Origin: Algoriphagus iocasae
GTDB taxonomy: Bacteria; Bacteroidota; Bacteroidia; Cytophagales; Cyclobacteriaceae
Reading direction: 5' to 3'
DNA length: 64,000 nucleotides
NCBI RefSeq assembly: GCF_014206875.1
Contig: NZ_JACIJO010000001.1
Coordinates: 930,001-994,000, forward strand
How positions within the stretch are numbered: position 1 is the first letter of the stretch; each line of letters begins with the position of its first letter. Both the position numbers and the translations under genes were made by a program. Below are positions 44,562 to 53,080 of the stretch, piece after piece. Under the pieces are notes generated by a model. That model did no database searches. It saw only the letters and a list, made by a program, of their open reading frames with translations, and had not been told where the DNA came from.

Positions 44562-46475
44562 ATGTTATCGATTAGCAATCTCTCTTACTTCATCGGCGGT
44601 CGCCCGCTTTACGAAAATTCCAACCTTCATATCAAGCCAAAAGACAAAATTGGTCTGGTCGGTCAGAATGGTACTGGCAAATCTACATTATTGAAAATTA
44701 TTTCTGGAGATTACCAGCCTTCATCTGGAGAAGTCCAAAAAGCCAAAGATTGTTCCATTGGATTCCTAAATCAAGATCTTCTTTCGTATCAATCTGATGA
44801 AAGTATCTTAAATGTGGCTTTGGCGGCATTCAAAGAAACTTTGGATTTACAATCGGAGATAGATGAGGTACTCAAGCAAATGGAAACCGACTATTCTGAA
44901 GAGATCATGAATCGTCTGGCAAAACTTCAGGATATGTTTGAGGCCAACGAAGGATATACCATCAAGGCAAAAGCTGAAGAGGTTCTGGAAGGAATTGGGT
45001 TTAAAACAGCCGATTTAGATAAGCCTCTGCGGACATTTTCCGGAGGATGGAGAATGAGGGTGATGCTTGCAAAATTACTGTTGGAAAAACCGTCTTTGCT
45101 TATGCTTGATGAGCCTACCAACCACTTGGATTTGCCTTCCATTCAATGGGTAGAAAACTACCTTAAAACTTACGAGGGAGCAGTAGTGGTGGTTTCACAT
45201 GACCAAACGTTCTTGGATAATTGCATTAGCAGCACGGTGGAGGTTGCAAACCAGACTTTGACCCTTTATTCCGGAAATTATTCTTTCTATAAAGAAGAAA
45301 AGAAAGAAAGGATGGAGATTCAGCAAAATGCTTATGAGAATCAGCAACAGATGATCAAGCAAACTGAAAAATTCATAGAGCGTTTCCGCGCCAAAGCTAC
45401 AAAATCCAACCAAGTTCAGTCTAGAATCAAAGCGCTGGACAGAATGGAAAAAGTCCATGAAGTAGTCGATGATCAGGTTTCTGTCAATTTTAAGTTTAAA
45501 TTTTCGAAGCAGTCAGGAAGAGATGTGGTAGTTATCGACCATGTTTCGAAGGCTTATGGTGATAATGTGATTCTTAAAAATGCATCTGCGAGAATTGAAA
45601 GAGGCGATAAGATAGCATTGATCGGTGCCAATGGAAAAGGTAAGTCTACTTTACTCAGAATTATTGACGGGTCTGAAAAAGTGGATGGAAAAAGAGAGGA
45701 AGGATACAATGTGATTAAATCCTTTTTTGCGCAGCATCAGCTGGAAGCCTTGACCTTGGATAATGAAATTCTTCAAGAAATGGCTCAGGCAGGAAGTGCC
45801 AAGACAGAAACCGAATTAAGGAATGTTTTAGGATGTTTTCTTTTCACTAATGACGATGTTTTCAAAAAAATCAAAGTGCTTTCTGGAGGTGAAAAGTCCA
45901 GAGTTGCTTTGGCTAAAACATTGATTTCTGAAGCGAATTTCCTTTTACTGGATGAACCTACCAACCACTTGGATTTTCAGTCTGTAAATATCCTGATACA
46001 AGCTTTGCAGCAATATGAGGGGACATTTGTGACAGTTTCTCACGATAGACACTTCATCAAAGGAGTGGCCAATAAAATCTGGTATATCGAGAATCATGAG
46101 ATAAAAGAATACCCAGGTACTTATGCTGAATATGAGGTTTGGAAATCTCAGCAGGTTGAAGAGAAGGTGGAAGTAGCCAGCAAACCTGCTCCAAAAGAGA
46201 AACCTACGCCTTCAAAAGATCAAGTTGAAATAAATAAAGCCAAGAAAGATCTTAAAAAGTTAGAAGAGAATCTTTCGAAGTTGGAAGCACTGATTGAAAA
46301 GCTTGAAACTCAAAAAGAGGCTGTAGAACAGAAAATGGCAGATCCCGATCTATATGCGGATGAGCCAAAATTAAAAAAGGTTCAGGAGGAGCATCAGGAT
46401 CTTCATCGAAAAATAGATGATTTGAATGCTGCTTGGGAAAGTTTGGTAGATGAGATTTCGGCTTTACAGGAATAG
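44562..46475 (+). CDS. ABC-F family ATPase (Uup/YheS-like)
   Basis: 637 residues with no membrane segment. It has two ABC ATPase domains: GQNGTGKST (36-44) with LSGGWRMRV-type signature FSGGWRMRVMLAK and LDEPTNHLD; then GANGKGKST with LSGGEKSRVALAK and again LDEPTNHLD. The linker between them and a C-terminal coiled coil (about 560-637, with a KKLEENLSKLEALIEKLE run) are as in Uup. ABC-F proteins act on ribosomes, at the E site, rather than in transport. Alternating DEPTNHLD motifs make the family certain; the exact subgroup (Uup versus EttA) is less so. Confidence 0.93.
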   Translation: MLSISNLSYFIGGRPLYENSNLHIKPKDKIGLVGQNGTGKSTLLKIISGDYQPSSGEVQKAKDCSIGFLNQDLLSYQSDESILNVALAAFKETLDLQSEIDEVLKQMETDYSEEIMNRLAKLQDMFEANEGYTIKAKAEEVLEGIGFKTADLDKPLRTFSGGWRMRVMLAKLLLEKPSLLMLDEPTNHLDLPSIQWVENYLKTYEGAVVVVSHDQTFLDNCISSTVEVANQTLTLYSGNYSFYKEEKKERMEIQQNAYENQQQMIKQTEKFIERFRAKATKSNQVQSRIKALDRMEKVHEVVDDQVSVNFKFKFSKQSGRDVVVIDHVSKAYGDNVILKNASARIERGDKIALIGANGKGKSTLLRIIDGSEKVDGKREEGYNVIKSFFAQHQLEALTLDNEILQEMAQAGSAKTETELRNVLGCFLFTNDDVFKKIKVLSGGEKSRVALAKTLISEANFLLLDEPTNHLDFQSVNILIQALQQYEGTFVTVSHDRHFIKGVANKIWYIENHEIKEYPGTYAEYEVWKSQQVEEKVEVASKPAPKEKPTPSKDQVEINKAKKDLKKLEENLSKLEALIEKLETQKEAVEQKMADPDLYADEPKLKKVQEEHQDLHRKIDDLNAAWESLVDEISALQE

Positions 46476-46525
46476 GTATCTTGAATCCATTCTGATTTCA
46501 AAAGGATTTGACTATTTTGGGTAGT

Positions 46526-47797
46526 ATGAGATGTATTCGGATTTTCTTTCTTGCGATTTTTTGTCACCTGTCGTTCAGTTTGTTTGCTCAAATTGAAGAT
46601 GAAGTTTATAAAGACCACATCCAGTCTGTGAGATTGTTCCCGATGGGAGTGACGACAGGAAGTCAATTGGATGCTCCAGTTGTTTCTATTTTGGGAGATA
46701 AAGATCTGGTTCTACTTTTTGATGACTTGGCCTATGATCCGGAAATGTATTCGGCAACATTGATCCATTGTGATGCGGACTGGAAGCAATCAGCATTGAA
46801 AAACAATGATTTTCTGGTTCCTTTTAATGAATTCAATATTCAGGATTACGATTATTCAATCAACACCAGAATCCCTTATATCCACTATAGATTTGTTATT
46901 CCGAAAGTTACAAAGTCCGGTAATTATGTGGTTAAAGTCTATCGAAGAAGAGATGCAAGTGATGTGATCCTTACCAAAAGGTTTATGGTCTACGAAGATT
47001 TGCTGACGGTAGGAGCTGCAGTAGTGCCACCTACCCAGACTGCTGATCGAAAAAGGTGGCAGCAGATAAATACTGTTGTGAATTATTCAAAAGTAGAAGT
47101 CGTAAATCCAGAAACCCAGATTAAAGTCGTTGTGCGACAAAATCAGCGTTGGGATAATGCTAAATTTTTAACGAAGCCGACTTTTATGAACCAAAGCTCC
47201 AAAGTGCTTCGCTATGAAGATTTTGGAGGGGGAAATGCTTTTGACGCAAGTAATGAATTCAGATTTATTGATCTGCGATTCATGAGAGCTAGAGGCCAAA
47301 ATATTGCCTCAATGAGGGTAGAAGAAGATGCTGTTTTTGGCGAAACTGCACTAAATCAACCTAGGGCAAACGAAGTTTACTCTCAATATTTGGACTTGAA
47401 CGGACAATATATTGTAGATAATAATGATAGGCCAGGAGGGGATCCAGAACTTGAAAGTCAATACGTTTTCATGACTTTTAACCTTGGAGTAGAACAGACT
47501 ACAGAGCCATTGTATTTACTAGGCTCGCTTACCAATTGGGGAAGAAAGCCGGAGGCAAAATTTGAGTGGGATGCGCAGAATAAAATCTATAGGACATCCA
47601 TGTTGCTAAAACAAGGTTGGTATGATTTTATGATTGGTACTGAAAATGACTCAAAGTTCGAAACGAACATTTTTGAAGGCTCTCATTTTGAAACGGAAAA
47701 CCAATACGAGGTATTGGTTTATTTAAGAGCCTTGGGATCTAGGTATGATCAGTTGGTCGGCTACGTAGTATTGCAACCGAATAAAAGGAGGTTATAA
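46526..47797 (+). CDS. Type IX secretion system plug protein (DUF5103)
   Basis: 423 residues from ATG 46526, chosen because it begins a clean signal peptide (MRCIRIFFLAIFCHLSFSLF, ends AQIE); an in-frame TTG lies 18 bases earlier. The N-terminal domain starts EVYKDHIQSVRLFPMG, followed by FDDLAYDPEMYSATLIHCDADW and YIHYRFVIPKV. The C-terminal domain (about 330-420) has YLLGSLTNWG and WYDFMIG, like carbohydrate-binding immunoglobulin folds. It is the protein that plugs the SprA pore of the T9SS. No other T9SS gene is nearby. It ends at a bidirectional hairpin. Confidence 0.88.
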   Translation: MRCIRIFFLAIFCHLSFSLFAQIEDEVYKDHIQSVRLFPMGVTTGSQLDAPVVSILGDKDLVLLFDDLAYDPEMYSATLIHCDADWKQSALKNNDFLVPFNEFNIQDYDYSINTRIPYIHYRFVIPKVTKSGNYVVKVYRRRDASDVILTKRFMVYEDLLTVGAAVVPPTQTADRKRWQQINTVVNYSKVEVVNPETQIKVVVRQNQRWDNAKFLTKPTFMNQSSKVLRYEDFGGGNAFDASNEFRFIDLRFMRARGQNIASMRVEEDAVFGETALNQPRANEVYSQYLDLNGQYIVDNNDRPGGDPELESQYVFMTFNLGVEQTTEPLYLLGSLTNWGRKPEAKFEWDAQNKIYRTSMLLKQGWYDFMIGTENDSKFETNIFEGSHFETENQYEVLVYLRALGSRYDQLVGYVVLQPNKRRL

Positions 47798-47828
47798 AAA
47801 AACCTCTTAGGTTAGTAAGAGGTTTTTT
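47798..47828. terminator. Bidirectional terminator between T9SS plug and Cas6-like genes
   Basis: A 12-13-bp stem (A-run then CCTCTTA with TAAGAGG then T-run) and a 6-base loop sit between the two convergent stops and serve both. Confidence 0.9.
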
Positions 47829-47833
47829 AAATT

Positions 47834-48724
47834 TTAGTCTTCAGTTTCAGAGTTTTCTTCTCCCTCAGATTCTGTAGGAGCTACATTTTGTCTCACGCGC
47901 TCATTTGGCTTGTAAGGTACAAAACCTTCTCTTTTGAATTTGTAAGTCTTAGTCCTAGCTCCTGGAGGATGTGTTGCTAAATCCAGCATACCAAATCCTT
48001 TATGAGTAAATGCACCAAGACCGCATTTGAATACGAAATCCTGAACTTCTGGAGCTGCATATAAGGTAAATGGAAGCGTATAGCCTCTTACTTCATATTT
48101 GACATCCATGTCATAAACTGCATAGATTCTGGCAAATTTCTTCTGCTGTTCTTTCAGTTTATTCACATAAACCATGTCAGGGACAACCTGGAATTTAAAG
48201 AAAGACTCCATTTGCTCTGGTGTATACCAGCCAGATCTTTCCATACGAGTCAAAGTTGATTCATATAGTAAATCTGAAAATTCATCGCTATCCGGGCTGA
48301 TAAATCTTTTTCCAGCTTCTTCATTAAAAGCAGGGATGATCAATACCAACGGGGAAATACAAACGAATTTGTTGGAAGTTTCTAATACAGGCTCAACTTC
48401 GATTTCTGTGTATTCAGGAACCAAAATTAGATTACCTAGCTCCACTTTTGGAGTAGCAAATACCTGTTCTAGCAAATAATCCATGAAGTCTTCACTCTGG
48501 GAAGAAAGTACCAAAGTGACCAAGCTTGAATAATAATGCAATCCACTTCTACTTACTTTAGTCTGACCTTTTAAGCCAGAAAAGTTGAAGAAATTATAAT
48601 TGTAAAATTCTTCTCGTCCACCTTTAACTATCAATCCCTTAAGGAATTGTGCAAGGATATACTGATGATGAAAAGGCAAATAAGAGCCTTTGTTTTTTAG
48701 GGAAAATATAAGTCTAACTCTCAC
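47834..48724 (-). CDS. Orphan Cas6-like CRISPR endoribonuclease homologue
   Basis: 296 residues from a GTG start at 48724, the first possible start after an in-frame TAA. Cas6 cuts CRISPR precursor RNA at repeat hairpins. The N-terminus MRVRLIFSLKNKGSYLPFHH, with Q-Y-I-L next, matches the family's first ferredoxin-like strand and helix. The C-terminal RAMP glycine-rich loop GLGAFTHKGFGML (235-247) is intact. Histidines at 19, 20 and 63 are candidates for catalysis. A hydrophilic acidic tail (about 280-296) is extra. No other cas gene and no repeat array occur in the window, and both neighbours are core genes. Confidence 0.72.
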   Translation of the reverse strand: MRVRLIFSLKNKGSYLPFHHQYILAQFLKGLIVKGGREEFYNYNFFNFSGLKGQTKVSRSGLHYYSSLVTLVLSSQSEDFMDYLLEQVFATPKVELGNLILVPEYTEIEVEPVLETSNKFVCISPLVLIIPAFNEEAGKRFISPDSDEFSDLLYESTLTRMERSGWYTPEQMESFFKFQVVPDMVYVNKLKEQQKKFARIYAVYDMDVKYEVRGYTLPFTLYAAPEVQDFVFKCGLGAFTHKGFGMLDLATHPPGARTKTYKFKREGFVPYKPNERVRQNVAPTESEGEENSETED

Positions 48725-48816
48725 GGTGATTTAAAAATAAGATTGAGAAAATAGATAAATTAAAATTATTAAATAGGTGATTAAGAGGCAAAATTACATT
48801 TTTTTTCAAGAAAATG

Positions 48817-49914
48817 TTAAACATTAAATCTAAAATGCATGATATCACCATCTTTCACCACATATTCTTTGCCTTCAATGGAGATTTTTCCATTTTCACG
48901 ACAACCGGCCTCAGTTTTGAATTGTTGATAATCAGCTAGTTTTATTACTTCAGCTTTGATAAAACCTCTTTCAAAATCTGTATGGATAACTCCTGCAGCT
49001 TGTGGGGCTTTCCATCCTTTTTTAATTGTCCAAGCTCTTACTTCCTGAACTCCAGCTGTGAAATAGGTTATCAAATCTAATAACGAATAAGCAGCACTGA
49101 TTAGTTTATTGAGGCCACTTTCTTCTAAACCATATTCTCCCAAAAACAGTTCTTTTTCGTCTAAATCTTCAAATTCTGCGATTTGGGATTCAATGGCTGC
49201 ACAGAGAATAATGACTTCTGCATTCTCTTCTTTGACCTTCTCTCTCAGTTGATCTACGTATTTATTTCCGTCTTGGATGCTTGCTTCATCCACATTTGCT
49301 ACATAAAGGACAGGTTTGATCGTTAAAAGATGTAAATCTTTAACAGCCTCCAGATCTTCTTTTTCAACCTCAACGGATCTTGCATTTTTTCCAGAAGTCA
49401 GTGCATCTTTGAACAGAAGTAATGTTTCCAATTCTTTTCTTGCCTTTGCATCTCCTGATTTTGCAACTTTTTCAGTCTTTTGGATTTTTTTATCCACAGA
49501 TTCCAAATCCTTCAACTGAAGTTCTGTATCAATAACCTCTTTGTCAAAAATAGGATCAACACTTCCTGCCACGTGAACAATGTTTTCATCTTCAAAACAT
49601 CTGATTACATGGATTACCGCATCTACTTCTCTGATATTTGCCAAGAATTTGTTGCCCAAGCCTTCACCTTTACTTGCGCCTTTTACCAAACCTGCGATAT
49701 CCACAAATTCAATAACTGTAGGAAGTACACGCTGAGGGGATACTAACTGTTCAAGGATCTGAAGTCTTTTATCTGGAACTGTAACGACGCCGACGTTTGG
49801 TTCGATGGTACAAAAAGGGAAATTTGCAGCTTCTGCTTTTGCACTGGAAAGAGCATTAAATAAAGTGGATTTCCCAACATTTGGAAGTCCTACGATGCCA
49901 CACTGTAAGGCCAT
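48817..49914 (-). CDS. ychF: Redox-regulated ATPase YchF
   Basis: 365 residues. YchF/OLA1 is an Obg-related P-loop protein that prefers ATP, binds ribosomes and influences stress responses. [14 protein letters not shown] is the P-loop, and [17 protein letters not shown] is the switch II region. NVDEA in YVANVDEAS replaces the NKxD of true GTPases. The C-terminal TGS domain includes [17 protein letters not shown]. It follows the AI-2E-type permease by 7 bases and is probably cotranscribed with it. Assignment is certain. Confidence 0.96.
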   Translation of the reverse strand: MALQCGIVGLPNVGKSTLFNALSSAKAEAANFPFCTIEPNVGVVTVPDKRLQILEQLVSPQRVLPTVIEFVDIAGLVKGASKGEGLGNKFLANIREVDAVIHVIRCFEDENIVHVAGSVDPIFDKEVIDTELQLKDLESVDKKIQKTEKVAKSGDAKARKELETLLLFKDALTSGKNARSVEVEKEDLEAVKDLHLLTIKPVLYVANVDEASIQDGNKYVDQLREKVKEENAEVIILCAAIESQIAEFEDLDEKELFLGEYGLEESGLNKLISAAYSLLDLITYFTAGVQEVRAWTIKKGWKAPQAAGVIHTDFERGFIKAEVIKLADYQQFKTEAGCRENGKISIEGKEYVVKDGDIMHFRFNV

Positions 49915-49921
49915 TAATATG

Positions 49922-51007
49922 TTATTTAATTTTAAAGATTCTATAGGATTTATACCCTTGATAGAACTCCATTATTGAAACTCTGAAAATGGTATAAACC
50001 GGTATGGCAAAAATCATCCCGGTAACCCCGGCGATTTTTGCACCGGCAAAGATAACAACAAAAATTTCAAGGGGATGCGCTTTTACAGATTTAGAAAAAA
50101 TCATAGGCTGCAGAAAAATATTATCCGTGATCTGAACAGCAGCAAATACGGTCAGAATTTTAATCAGAAAATAATTTAGATCTTGGCTTTCGACGAAATT
50201 CCCAGTGGAAATCCCAACTATTATTCCAAAGGATGCTCCTAAGATTGGCCCAGCATATGGAATAAGATTAGCTACAGCAGCAAATAAGGCGATCGTTAAT
50301 GCATAATCAACTCCTACTATTGTCAATCCAAAACTCGCAAGGGAGAAAATCGCTAACATTTGAAGCAATAATCCAGATAGGTAATTAGATAGTAGTTTTT
50401 CAACTTTTGTAAATGTCGCTACAGACAGTTCAAAATATGGGTTTGGGATTAGGTTTAGAAGGTTTCTTCTTAGAAGACCATTTTCTAAAAGAAGAAAAAA
50501 TGAAATAAATAAGACAGCAAGAAGACCAATGAAAACACTACTTGTAGTATTTAATACATTGGAAATGATCGTCCCGATATCAATACTTTTTATGGCAGTA
50601 ATCAACTGGGACTTGATTTCTTCAAAAAGATATCCAGGTTGGTTATCTAATAACTGATAGCGGAAAAGGAAATTCTCCACTTTTGAAATAGGAGCATGTA
50701 CTTCCTGATAAATTGTATCAAGGTCTAATCCACTTAAAATGATTATCTGGTTGTTGATAAGTGGGAAAAATAATAGACTTAACAAAATCAATATAAGTAC
50801 GATGGATGCGTAGGATATAATGATTGCCAACCATCTTGGTATATGTTGGCCTAAAAGGTGGAAGTCATTTAAATGATTGGTCATGGGACGTAATAGAGCC
50901 GCCATGATCAATGAAATAATTAAATAAAGAGTAATGTTGGAAAAATACCAGCCAAATAGGAGGAAGGCTCCGATTATTAAGATTAGGTATATAAAAAAAC
51001 GCTGCAT
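49922..51007 (-). CDS. AI-2E/PerM-family permease (copy 1)
   Basis: 361 residues with seven or eight membrane helices and the family's central soluble loop (about 75-150). The segments NLIPYAGPILGA (about 245-256), and IFLQPMIFSKSVKAHPLEIFVVIFAGAKIAGVTGMIFAIP near the end (split in two), are the PF01594 core. Members include AI-2 exporters, sodium-proton antiporters and others, so the substrate is unknown. ychF starts 7 bases downstream. The Pur-like gene is 80 bases upstream, separated by a hairpin terminator. Confidence 0.88.
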   Translation of the reverse strand: MQRFFIYLILIIGAFLLFGWYFSNITLYLIISLIMAALLRPMTNHLNDFHLLGQHIPRWLAIIISYASIVLILILLSLLFFPLINNQIIILSGLDLDTIYQEVHAPISKVENFLFRYQLLDNQPGYLFEEIKSQLITAIKSIDIGTIISNVLNTTSSVFIGLLAVLFISFFLLLENGLLRRNLLNLIPNPYFELSVATFTKVEKLLSNYLSGLLLQMLAIFSLASFGLTIVGVDYALTIALFAAVANLIPYAGPILGASFGIIVGISTGNFVESQDLNYFLIKILTVFAAVQITDNIFLQPMIFSKSVKAHPLEIFVVIFAGAKIAGVTGMIFAIPVYTIFRVSIMEFYQGYKSYRIFKIK

Positions 51008-51017
51008 AGGTAGAAAA

Positions 51018-51041
51018 TAAAAGGAGGCATCTCTGCCTCCT
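51018..51041 (-). terminator. Terminator of the Pur-like gene
   Basis: An 8-bp stem (51022-51029 with 51034-51041; AGGAGGCA with TGCCTCCT) has a four-base loop and, on the minus strand, a TTTTATTTT tail. It separates the Pur-like gene from the permease, perhaps only partly. Confidence 0.65.
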
Positions 51042-51087
51042 CTAATATACTATTTCTGTATTTCGAAAGTAATTTTCGAAATAGGAA

Positions 51088-51411
51088 CTATTCCCATTTT
51101 AATTCATTGGAAGATTCCTCTTCTTCTTGTTCGTATTGATCAAAGTCAACATCAGGAAGTAGTTCATTTTTTACATGATCTACTGTTTCGTTTAAAGCTT
51201 CTACGAATTTGAAGAAATCCTCTTTGTAAAGGAAAATCTTGTGTTTTTCGTAAGAAAAAGAATCTCCATTGACTCTTCTTTTGCTTTCTGTAATAGTTAA
51301 ATAATAATCGTTAGCTCGGGTTGATTTAATATCGAAAAAGTAGGTTCTCTTTCCTGCCTTCACTTTTTTCGAAAAGATTTCTTCCCTGTCGTAACCTCTT
51401 TGATCTTCCAC
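51088..51411 (-). CDS. PUR-alpha-like nucleic-acid binding protein (DUF3276)
   Basis: 107 residues from GTG 51411. The core EEIFSKKVKAGKRTYFFDIK and, later, KHKIFLYKEDFFKFVEALN are the family's PUR-repeat-like strands and helix. The C-terminal tail is strongly acidic (EQEEEESS). The family is nearly universal in Bacteroidota; a relative in Borrelia is a DNA- and RNA-binding regulator. A hairpin follows the gene. Family sure, cellular role unknown. Confidence 0.88.
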   Translation of the reverse strand: MEDQRGYDREEIFSKKVKAGKRTYFFDIKSTRANDYYLTITESKRRVNGDSFSYEKHKIFLYKEDFFKFVEALNETVDHVKNELLPDVDFDQYEQEEEESSNELKWE

Positions 51412-51580
51412 AGTTCTTTTGTTATTAATTTTTGATATAGTTAAAATACAACCTAAGATAAGGTAATTAGGTCCTAGTTTTCAAAGCAATTTTGGACTTT
51501 TTTCAAAAAAGGCCCTAAAATTTTATGTAAATATTTCAAAATCAGGGTTCAAATTACCAATTCAAAGTTGTACCTAAACC

Positions 51581-51928
51581 TTATTCTCCGTGCATAAAGG
51601 CCTTCTTCGCCAATAATACTTCTTCAGTTTCCGGATGATCAGGATCGTCAACACAGCAATCTACAGGACAAACTGCAGCACATTGAGGCTCTTCATGAAA
51701 GCCATTGCATTCTGTACATTTATCTGTGACGATGTAATAAAACTCATCAGAAACTGGTTCTTGCTTTTCATTAGCATCCACAACGGTACCATCCTCTAGG
51801 GTAACTTCCTTAAGTGTCGTTCCTCCAGCCCAAGTCCATTCTACGCCACCTTCATAGATAGCTGTGTTTGGACATTCTGGCTCGCATGCACCACAGTTGA
51901 TGCATTCGTCGGTAATCATTATTGCCAT
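51581..51928 (-). CDS. 2[4Fe-4S] ferredoxin
   Basis: 115 residues. The first cluster motif is C9-I-N-C12-G-A-C15-E-P-E-C19-P. After an insertion of about 50 residues the second motif is C-T-E-C-x8-C-x3-C-P. It carries electrons at low potential between soluble redox enzymes. The gene diverges from luxC-type acyl-CoA reductase with 138 bases between starts, an arrangement often conserved in Bacteroidota, so the two may be functionally linked. Length and insertion are normal for this subgroup. Confidence 0.92.
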   Translation of the reverse strand: MAIMITDECINCGACEPECPNTAIYEGGVEWTWAGGTTLKEVTLEDGTVVDANEKQEPVSDEFYYIVTDKCTECNGFHEEPQCAAVCPVDCCVDDPDHPETEEVLLAKKAFMHGE

Positions 51929-51946
51929 AACTCAATTATTTAAATC

Positions 51947-51954
51947 CAAAAGTA
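51947..51954 (-). promoter_or_regulatory. Candidate -7 box for the ferredoxin gene
   Basis: On the minus strand this is TACTTTTG, an exact TAnnTTTG, 18 bases before the ATG. A -33 match is poor (ATTG). Confidence 0.45.
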
Positions 51955-52040
51955 ACAAGCCTAAGGGGAAGAGACAATAAAAAATTGACATGGAATTTAA
52001 TTTTAATGAATTCTTTCCTGATCCTTCCTATTAAAAAAGG

Positions 52041-52048
52041 TAAATTTG
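52041..52048 (+). promoter_or_regulatory. Candidate -7 box for the acyl-CoA reductase gene
   Basis: TAAATTTG matches TAnnTTTG exactly and lies 18 bases before ATG 52067, so the mRNA leader would be about 12 bases. This spacing also supports ATG 52067 over the in-frame TTG at 52046, which falls inside the box. Confidence 0.5.
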
Positions 52049-52066
52049 CACCTCCAAATTAAGATT

Positions 52067-53080
52067 ATGATTTTATCTGAAAGAATTGCTGCCTTTATCA
52101 AATTAGGAGAAACTATCCAGAATATGGATGATGAAACCAAAGAACTTTATTGGAGAGTGCAAAATGGCAATAATTGGTTTACCGAAGATTATATCAATTC
52201 AGCTTTGGAGGGGATTGTCATTTTTCTGCAAAAAGAGAATCTAGAAAAATGGATAGGTGCTTATGACATTCCGGAAAAAACCAATCCAAAATCTGTAGGA
52301 GTGATGATGGCAGGAAACATACCTGCGGTGGGATTTCATGATTTATTGACAGTCTTAATTAGCGGAAACAAAGCTTGTGTCAAATTGAGTTCTTCCGATA
52401 CTATTTTGATGTCTTGGCTAATAAATAGATTGATTGAAATCAATCCTGAATTCTCTGAATTGATTTCCATTGAAGAAATGCTGAAAGGAAAAGATGCCTA
52501 TATCGCAACAGGAAGTGATAATTCGGCAAGATATTTCAATTATTATTTTGGAAAATACCCGAGCGTCATTCGTCAGAATAGAACCTCAATAGCGGTTTTG
52601 ACCGGAGAAGAATCACCTGAGGATTTAAAGGCTCTTGGAAAAGATATTTTTAAATACTTTGGCTTGGGATGTAGAAATGTATCCAAAGTTTATTTGAAAT
52701 CTGAAAACCAACTTCAGCAATTATTGGATAACCTTGAGGGCTTTTCCTTTGTAGCAAACCATCATAAATACCATAATAATTACGATTACAATAAATCTAT
52801 TTATTTGGTAAATAATGAGAAGCATCTGGACAATGGATTTCTTCTGGTAAAAGAATCCAAAGAGTTGGTTTCTCCGATATCCGTCTTGTATTATGAAATT
52901 TATGAGTCTCAAGAGGCTCTTTCACAGACTTTGGCAGGTTTAAAGGATAAGATCCAGTGTGTAGTTGGTAATCCAGAGGCTTTGGAGGGCGCAATTAGTT
53001 TTGGAAATGCTCAAAACCCAATGCCTTGGGATTATGCTGATGAAGTTGATACACTTCAATTCCTAATCGATCTTGCCTGA
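52067..53080 (+). CDS. LuxC-family acyl-CoA reductase
   Basis: 337 residues from ATG 52067. LuxC-type enzymes reduce acyl-CoA (or acyl-ACP) to aldehyde with NADPH. The N-terminus binds the cofactor; VMMAGNIPAVGFHDLLTVLISGNK (split) is the most conserved block, and YFGLGCRNVSKVY holds the candidate catalytic cysteine near C202. Later, ANHHKYHNNYDYNKS is typical. It is divergent from a ferredoxin. Its 3' end overlaps the convergent sensor kinase by 18 bases. Physiological substrate unknown; no luciferase genes are present. Confidence 0.88.
   Translation: MILSERIAAFIKLGETIQNMDDETKELYWRVQNGNNWFTEDYINSALEGIVIFLQKENLEKWIGAYDIPEKTNPKSVGVMMAGNIPAVGFHDLLTVLISGNKACVKLSSSDTILMSWLINRLIEINPEFSELISIEEMLKGKDAYIATGSDNSARYFNYYFGKYPSVIRQNRTSIAVLTGEESPEDLKALGKDIFKYFGLGCRNVSKVYLKSENQLQQLLDNLEGFSFVANHHKYHNNYDYNKSIYLVNNEKHLDNGFLLVKESKELVSPISVLYYEIYESQEALSQTLAGLKDKIQCVVGNPEALEGAISFGNAQNPMPWDYADEVDTLQFLIDLA

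Noticed and set aside
47300..49950. CRISPR array near the Cas6-like gene
   Set aside because: No regularly spaced repeats are visible on either side; the flanking DNA codes for the plug protein and YchF.
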